Shown one piece after another: positions 5,968-10,556 of a stretch of DNA of 10,556 bases. Origin of the DNA: CAZXPG01 sp964643145 (GTDB lineage: Bacteria; Pseudomonadota; Alphaproteobacteria; Rickettsiales; Arcanibacteraceae); the NCBI GenBank assembly GCA_964643145.1, contig CAZXPG010000056.1, forward strand, positions 1 through 10,556, in the 5' to 3' direction. The stretch's first letter is position 1. Each line of letters opens with the position of its first letter. The position numbers and the translations under genes are program-made. The notes below the pieces were generated by a model. The model was not told the DNA's origin and did no database searches. It saw only the letters and a program-made list of their open reading frames with translations.

Positions 5968-7786
5968 TATTGACGATACCGGCATTGAGTTGCTGGGCTT
6001 TTAGTAGTATATCACGGCCTACGGGAGCCGCCGCTCCTGAGCCACTGCCGCCATGTTCAATAATCACCGCACAGGCATAACGTGGGTTTTCAATAGGGGC
6101 ATAGCCGATAAACAGCCCGTGGTTCCTATCTTCCCAGCGGCCATGTTTACTATTATCCTGTCCGGCATATTTCTTTGATACCACCTGTGAAGTACCGGTC
6201 TTGCCTGCCATGCGGTAGTGGCTGTCGGCAATCCTGGCACCATAGGCCGTCCCACCTGGTGTATTTACCACCGCTGTCATCCCTGCTTGCACAATGGCCA
6301 TATGGGCAGAGGGGATGCCGATATCCTCAAATGCGCCGTTACGTTCTGTTAGGTTGGAAGTCGGTATGTTGCCAACCACCAGATGGGGCATGACCTTCTT
6401 GCCGCCGCTGGCAATGCGTGCCGTCATAACAGCGAGTTGCAGGGGGGTGGCCAGTACAAAGCCCTGGCCGATTGAACTGTTTAGCGTGTCGCCCATCTGC
6501 CATTCCTTATCAAGCCGAGCCCATTTCCATCGTCGTGTGGGTATCAACCCCTTCTTCTCGCCAGGCAGTTCTACCCCCGTCCGTTCGCCCAGGCCAAAAT
6601 GCCGTGCCATAGTGGCAAAACTATCAACACCGATTTTACGCCCCATTGTATAGAAATAACTGTTGCAGGAATGCATGATTGCTTGTGTCATATTCACATT
6701 GCCATGTCCACCTGACTTCCAGCAATGAAACTTCCTGCTGCCCATTGTCACATAGCCTGGGCAATAGACGGTGGTTTCAGGGTCAATCCCGTCATGTAAG
6801 GCCGCCAGTGCTACCATAATCTTGAAGGTAGAGCCAGGGGGGTATTCCCGCGAGATGGTGCGGTTAATTAGTGGGAAATAGGGATTCTCTACAATCGAAT
6901 TCCAGTAAGTTGTGGAAAGCCCTTGGGCAAATTCGTTAGGGTCAAAGCCAGGGGCGGAAGCTAGTGCCAATATATCGCCGTTGGTAATATCTACGACAAC
7001 GGCGGCTGAACCGCGATTCTCCAGGCGGGAAAGGGCAAATTCCTGCAAACGTATATCCACCGTTAAGGTGACATCATGGCCTGGCACACTTTCCTCGCGT
7101 GCCAATTCCCGCACGGCACGGCCATGGGCATTGACTTCCGTATGCAGCACTCCTGCTTGTCCGCGTAGGATATTTTCACAGGAGCGTTCGATAGCATTTT
7201 TTCCTATCTTAAAATCAGGGTGGCTGAGCAGGGGCTCATCTTCCAGCTCGGCCTCTGATACGGCTCCGGTATAGCCGGTAATATGGCCTGCGGTGATGCC
7301 GAAAGGATAGTAGCGCGTTTGTCCCACTTCAACATATACACCTGGTATGTCAATGGAGCGTGCTTCCAGGGTGGCGACATCTTTCCAGGATAAATGGTCG
7401 CTCAATACGGTGGGGGCGCGCATCGTATTTTGCGAGAGCTTCTTGAAGAGGACTTGTTTGCGCTCTTCATCAAATTGCAATAGGGCGGTGGCTTTGTTAA
7501 AGCTTTCCTGTAGATCTTCAGTATGGCGCTTATCAAGCAATGCACGGTAGAAGCCTTTGTTAGCCGCAAGCAAATTGCCAAAACGGTCGAGTATATTGCC
7601 ACGTAAGGGGGGGAGTAGCAGCAACTTAATGCGGTTACTATCGGAAAGGGTGGTATATTCACTCGATTTGATAATCTGCAAATAATAGAGCCGTGCTGCC
7701 AATGTTGAAAGAAAAAATGCCTTGAATCCGCTGAGCATTAGTGCCCGCCTCGTAAAAAGCTTGGCGCGAACGGTCTCATTGCGCAT
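5951..7786 (-). CDS. mrdA: Penicillin-binding protein 2, elongasome transpeptidase
   Basis: PBP2 cross-links peptidoglycan during lateral wall growth with RodA and MreBCD. The protein is a class B monofunctional transpeptidase: one membrane anchor (about 17-37), a pedestal domain with RGNILDRFG (62-70) and VNAHGRAV (218-225), then the catalytic domain. Its motifs are STFK (Ser319 nucleophile, Lys322), SCN (373-375) and KTG (529-531). I chose the ATG at 7786 (611 residues, numbering used here) because the family usually starts Met-Arg followed by a charged stretch and FTRRAL. A GTG at 7798 would add four residues and has no better ribosome site. The start overlaps the mreD end by 11 nt. The extreme C-terminus (Asn-Leu-Asn-Val-Gly, 607-611) is encoded by a dispersed repeat unit. 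rodA, often next to mrdA, is absent. Confidence 0.96.
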   Translation of the reverse strand: MRNETVRAKLFTRRALMLSGFKAFFLSTLAARLYYLQIIKSSEYTTLSDSNRIKLLLLPPLRGNILDRFGNLLAANKGFYRALLDKRHTEDLQESFNKATALLQFDEERKQVLFKKLSQNTMRAPTVLSDHLSWKDVATLEARSIDIPGVYVEVGQTRYYPFGITAGHITGYTGAVSEAELEDEPLLSHPDFKIGKNAIERSCENILRGQAGVLHTEVNAHGRAVRELAREESVPGHDVTLTVDIRLQEFALSRLENRGSAAVVVDITNGDILALASAPGFDPNEFAQGLSTTYWNSIVENPYFPLINRTISREYPPGSTFKIMVALAALHDGIDPETTVYCPGYVTMGSRKFHCWKSGGHGNVNMTQAIMHSCNSYFYTMGRKIGVDSFATMARHFGLGERTGVELPGEKKGLIPTRRWKWARLDKEWQMGDTLNSSIGQGFVLATPLQLAVMTARIASGGKKVMPHLVVGNIPTSNLTERNGAFEDIGIPSAHMAIVQAGMTAVVNTPGGTAYGARIADSHYRMAGKTGTSQVVSKKYAGQDNSKHGRWEDRNHGLFIGYAPIENPRYACAVIIEHGGSGSGAAAPVGRDILLKAQQLNAGIVNNLNVG

Positions 7787-8297
7787 AACGGTTACCACGG
7801 ATGATGGCGTGATGGAGCCTGTTAAACATATAATGGGTTGGTACGTAGAGCAAAAGGGTGAATAACCATTGTATCAATAGCCCTTCCTGGAAGCGTACTG
7901 CTGGCAATATTGTTAATGCTAGCAGTGCTTTTATCAGCATCACAGCAAGGGAGAGCAGCAGGAAGCTGCACCATTGCACCCAGAAAGGTTCGCGTATCAG
8001 GAATTTACGTTGTGAAAGAATGGCAGCAAGCAGCAGGAGGTTAGGGAGTGCTGTCATCCCGAGCGGGGTGCCGTATAGTGCATCCTTTAACACTCCCAGA
8101 AGAAAGGCAAACCATGCAGGAAACAGAAGTGGTGCATGGAGTGCCCAGTAATAAATGCACAATACTTCCACCATCGGCATGAAGTGGGTGATGCCAGGAA
8201 TCGATAAAGGCTGGACAGATACAAGCACCAGTGCCACCGCTGCCAGTTTGGGTGCAGAAGATCGCAGTGTTTTATCCAGTAATAGTAATATAGACAT
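7776..8297 (-). CDS. mreD: Rod shape-determining protein MreD
   Basis: MreD is the polytopic membrane subunit of the elongasome, linking MreB/MreC to RodA-PBP2. The 173-residue product is very hydrophobic, with about five to six membrane segments (near 14-32, 38-56, 57-75, 80-97, 106-130 and 140-157). The stretch FLLGVLKDALYGTPLGMTAL (65-84) fits the conserved MreD pattern of Gly, Asp, Gly-Thr-Pro-Leu-Gly, which is the strongest family signal. It sits between mreC and mrdA as expected and overlaps mrdA, so these two are co-translated. No clear ribosome site precedes the ATG at 8297, and the 216 nt upstream are largely the 149-nt repeat, so its coupling to mreC looks weakened. Confidence 0.92.
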   Translation of the reverse strand: MSILLLLDKTLRSSAPKLAAVALVLVSVQPLSIPGITHFMPMVEVLCIYYWALHAPLLFPAWFAFLLGVLKDALYGTPLGMTALPNLLLLAAILSQRKFLIREPFWVQWCSFLLLSLAVMLIKALLALTILPAVRFQEGLLIQWLFTLLLYVPTHYMFNRLHHAIIRGNRYAQ

Positions 8298-8360
8298 AGC
8301 TTTTAATGAACATCCGTGAGGGGTAGGTGCAGTTTATCCCATACTGGCATGCTACTCTAA

Positions 8361-8509
8361 AATAATAACGTTAATTCTATGATAGGAAGCCAAAGGCTTC
8401 CTATCATAGTGTAATAATACACTCAAAATAATGGTTCAAGCCGCCTTGAATCATTATTTTTCAAACAGTTGACAGTTTTTGATAAGCTTCGTTTATCCAA
8501 AACTGAGGT
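8361..8509 (-). repeat. 149-nt modular palindromic element, copy B, inverted
   Basis: This is the reverse complement of 4584-4732 with about 7 mismatches. Module 3 (8377-8409) is a perfect 15-bp stem with loop AAA on the + strand, while module 1 carries two stem mismatches, the opposite of copy A. It fills most of the mreC-mreD gap, beginning 4 nt after the mreC stop and ending 63 nt before the mreD start. Its hairpins would be transcribed in the mre message and could attenuate transcription or stabilise a 3' end. Confidence 0.9.
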
Positions 8510-8513
8510 GATA

Positions 8514-9356
8514 TTATTCCTCCGTTACTACTTGCACATAACCTAAACGGTTCCACTCCACGGCAGGTTTAATAGAATAGGCATTATCTTTCATGGCGTA
8601 AACAGTGCCTATTAGCAGATCAGGTGGGAACATATTACCATCGCCAGAGGTAAAAACCTGTTCCCCGACATGTACTTTATTATCATCAGGCAAATACAGG
8701 ATGTTAATCACTTCAGAATTATCACCAGCAGCAATACAGCGTTCACGCGATTCCGAGGTGATAGCGGGTATTTTCGAGTTTAAGTCCGTAAGGAGTAATA
8801 CTCTGGCAGTTTTTTCACCGGTTTCCACGATACGCCCCACAACGCCCTGCTGGTTAATCACTATCTGGCCCTGCTTCACCCCGTGGCGTGTTCCTGCGTT
8901 GATTAAGGCCGAGCGCACATACGGGCCGCTGACATCCCCCACCACGCGTGCCGTAATAAAGGATGTAGGCGGTTCTTTAATGACGTGCAGTAACCGGCGC
9001 AATTCTTCATTTTCCATCTGTATGTGGCGAGAGAGCGCATAGAACTGTTTGAGTTGCTGGTTTTCTTCCTGTAGGCGCGAATTTTCTTTTTGCAGCACCA
9101 AGAGTGACTGAATGCGTTCCCCTGTAGTGATAACATAATCAACAGGCAGGGAGAGTGCCTGCATTGCTGGAAGTAACTGGTCGATAAGCCGCATCCGTGC
9201 GTTGGCGGCCAAAGGGGCATTCACCTGCCCTGCAATTAAAATCAATAGGGCAACTAGCGATAATAGTGCTATGGAGAACCGCTTCAATGCCAACTTGGCC
9301 AGGATAATGACCTGAGGTGGAGGCGGAGGTATCTTGGCAGGCCTGGTATGGGGCAT
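8514..9356 (-). CDS. mreC: Rod shape-determining protein MreC
   Basis: MreC is the periplasmic scaffold of the elongasome; its beta domains bind PBP2 and stimulate wall synthesis. The 280-residue product has a cytosolic tail with Lys-Ile-Pro and five more prolines (8-14), one membrane helix (about 27-45), a coiled coil rich in Glu, Gln and Leu (about 75-125) and the double beta-barrel domain (about 133-278). Landmarks are ITARVVG (134-140), LINAGTRHGVKQGQ (151-164), GVVGRIVETG (171-180), LLTDLNSKIPA (188-198) and Val-Thr-Glu-Glu at the end. Length and layout are normal. It starts 20 nt after mreB, with GAGAGG upstream, so the two share an operon. Its stop is immediately followed by a repeat element that separates it from mreD. 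Confidence 0.96.
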   Translation of the reverse strand: MPHTRPAKIPPPPPQVIILAKLALKRFSIALLSLVALLILIAGQVNAPLAANARMRLIDQLLPAMQALSLPVDYVITTGERIQSLLVLQKENSRLQEENQQLKQFYALSRHIQMENEELRRLLHVIKEPPTSFITARVVGDVSGPYVRSALINAGTRHGVKQGQIVINQQGVVGRIVETGEKTARVLLLTDLNSKIPAITSESRERCIAAGDNSEVINILYLPDDNKVHVGEQVFTSGDGNMFPPDLLIGTVYAMKDNAYSIKPAVEWNRLGYVQVVTEE

Positions 9357-9376
9357 TCAAGCAGCAAGCCTCTCGC

Positions 9377-10417
9377 TTAGTCCTGCTTAAACAGGATATG
9401 TTTGAGTATTTTGTAATCTTCCAACACTTTGCCGGTTCCTAGTGCCACGCAGGATAACGGATCATCAGCCACAAACACGGGTAGGCCGGTTGCTTCACGT
9501 AATACCGCATCAAGATTATGCAGCAGTGAGCCGCCTCCCGTCATTACAATGCCCTTATCCACAATATCAGAAGAGAGTTCTGGCGGGGTGCATTCCAGGG
9601 CAATTTTCACGGCTTCCACAATCTGGCTGACGGGTTCAGCCAGGCTCTCAGCAATCTGCTGCTCGGTTAGGGTAATTTCTTTCGGTACGCCATTAATGAG
9701 GTCGCGCCCTTTAATTTCGATGGTTTTGCCTATGCCATCCTCAGGAGGGCGGGCAGCACCAATATGTTTCTTGATTTTTTCGGCACTTGATTCCCCAATC
9801 AGCAGATTATGGTGGCGGCGGATATAAGAAATAATGGCTTCATCCATTTTATCTCCACCCACACGGACAGAACGGGAATAGACAATGCCGCCAAGTGATA
9901 GCACTGCTACCTCTGTTGTTCCGCCGCCAATATCAACAATCATTGAGCCGGTAGGTTCAGTAACGGGCAGCCCAGCACCGATAGCTGCAGCCATGGGTTC
10001 TTCAATCAGGAATACTTCCCGTGCACCTGCACTTTCGGCGGCATCCTGGATAGCGCGGCGTTCCACAGGTGTTGAGCCGGAAGGTACGCAGACAATAATC
10101 AAGGGGCCGGTGAAGCTGCGGCGGTTATGTACGGTGCGGATAAAATGCTTAATCATTTCTTCAGCACCTTTAAAATCAGCAATCACCCCATCTTTCAAAG
10201 GGCGTTTAGCTTCAATACCGGCGGGGGTACGCCCCAGCATCATTTTTGCTTCATTCCCGAAGGCATACGGTCTAAAGTTGCCGTTTTCTTTCAGAAGCGC
10301 AACAACCGACGGCTCGTTGAGCACAATGCCCCGTCCCTCTACATATACTAGCGTATTGGCAGTGCCTAAATCAATTGCCATATCTGTTGATAAGAACCCT
10401 AAAAGCTTCAGAAACAT
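9377..10417 (-). CDS. mreB: Rod shape-determining protein MreB, bacterial actin
   Basis: MreB forms membrane-bound filaments that orient the elongasome. The 346-residue product has the full actin-fold motif set: phosphate-1 DLGTANT (16-22), connect-1/VPSGSTPVERRAI (111-123), LIEEPMAAA (137-145, with the catalytic Glu), phosphate-2 DIGGGTTEVAV (162-172) and adenosine loop TGGGSLL (293-299). The N-terminus Met-Phe-Leu-Lys-Leu-Leu-Gly-Phe-Leu is short and amphipathic, as in MreB proteins that bind the membrane directly. It is the first gene of the mre cluster. The 81 nt between its ATG and the 58-nt repeat at the window edge should hold its promoter, but I cannot fix one with confidence. The ribosome site (AGATGG) is poor. 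Confidence 0.98.
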   Translation of the reverse strand: MFLKLLGFLSTDMAIDLGTANTLVYVEGRGIVLNEPSVVALLKENGNFRPYAFGNEAKMMLGRTPAGIEAKRPLKDGVIADFKGAEEMIKHFIRTVHNRRSFTGPLIIVCVPSGSTPVERRAIQDAAESAGAREVFLIEEPMAAAIGAGLPVTEPTGSMIVDIGGGTTEVAVLSLGGIVYSRSVRVGGDKMDEAIISYIRRHHNLLIGESSAEKIKKHIGAARPPEDGIGKTIEIKGRDLINGVPKEITLTEQQIAESLAEPVSQIVEAVKIALECTPPELSSDIVDKGIVMTGGGSLLHNLDAVLREATGLPVFVADDPLSCVALGTGKVLEDYKILKHILFKQD

Positions 10418-10445
10418 GCCATCTAACCAAAAAATCTATTGTTGC

Positions 10446-10462
10446 TAACCTCAGTGGTGGAT
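10446..10462 (-). repeat. Possible short remnant of the 149-nt element upstream of mreB
   Basis: TAACCTCAGTGGTGGAT matches the left edge of copy A with its flank (4582-4598) at 15 of 17 bases on the + strand, and also resembles the unit at the mrdA end. The match is short and could be chance. If real, the element's left edge occurs at several gene boundaries in this window. Confidence 0.3.
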
Positions 10463-10498
10463 GAATTGCACCCGTCGGTCGTGGAGGTTATTTATATA

Positions 10499-10556
10499 CT
10501 GCTCACAGTTCAAGAATTGGTTAGGTTGCAATGTGAGCAGACTATGCTTGAGTGCA
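10499..10556. repeat. Hairpin-forming dispersed repeat, right copy
   Basis: This is identical to 1-58 except for one base (T at 10510 against G at 12), in the same orientation. The outer stem CTGCTCACA/TGTGAGCAG is intact; the changed base removes one pair of the inner stem. It lies about 80 nt upstream of mreB and is cut by the window edge. Confidence 0.85.

Noticed and set aside
5230..5985. 251-codon open frame on the - strand opposite hemB
   Set aside because: It lies antisense to a clear hemB, has no recognisable domain and runs into the repeat region; its composition (many His and Ile) is typical of a shadow frame.
4584..8509. Composite transposon with inverted repeats as its ends
   Set aside because: No transposase or cargo-type gene lies between the copies, only housekeeping genes, and no target-site duplication is visible beside either copy.
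9885..10448. 187-codon + strand open frame opposite mreB
   Set aside because: It is entirely antisense to a well-conserved mreB, with a Ser/Pro-rich low-information product and no motif.
1..10556. Window as a complete circular molecule with overlapping ends
   Set aside because: The end repeats could suggest circularity, but they differ by one base, and the core chromosomal genes (mreB, hemB, mrdA) argue against a 10.5-kb plasmid.

Overview
The window looks like chromosomal DNA of an alphaproteobacterium of moderate GC content. The mreB-mreC-mreD-mrdA order, the Mg-type HemB active-site motif and the twin-domain bacterial SH3 protein fit that class. I cannot place it more finely. A host-associated or streamlined lineage (Rickettsiales, Holosporales or Micavibrionales-like) is only a guess, prompted by the many short palindromic repeats between genes.

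Left part, + strand (311-4131): four tightly packed genes. The first three have the order and topology of an inner-membrane assembly platform of the type II secretion / type IV pilus kind. They are a GspL-like protein (cytoplasmic domain, one membrane segment, periplasmic domain), a PilO/GspM-like single-span protein and a PilP/GspB-like exported protein. A GTG-started ABC-2-type ATPase follows 2 nt after the third gene. No secretin, motor ATPase, pilin or permease is visible here. The ATPase gene overlaps, tail to tail, a leftward gene for an exported protein with two SH3-like domains (4079-4555).

Middle (4556-5895): a 332-nt intergenic stretch packed with hairpins leads into hemB on the + strand (porphobilinogen synthase, heme pathway). 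hemB is convergent with mrdA; the short gap holds two tandem copies of a repeat unit, and the second unit supplies the last codons and stop of mrdA.

Right part, - strand (10417 down to 5951): the elongasome cluster mreB, mreC, mreD, mrdA, for cell shape and lateral wall synthesis. rodA is absent from the window. mreC and mreD are separated by 216 nt, most of it a 149-nt modular palindromic element.

Repeats are the most unusual aspect. A 149-nt three-hairpin element occurs twice in opposite orientation (4584-4732 and 8361-8509), flanking hemB-mrdA-mreD. Parts of it recur at the hemB-mrdA junction, upstream of hemB and perhaps upstream of mreB. A different 58-nt hairpin repeat occurs at both window ends in direct orientation (57 of 58 identical). 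I read these as two families of dispersed intergenic palindromes. I found no RNA gene, transposase or CRISPR array.
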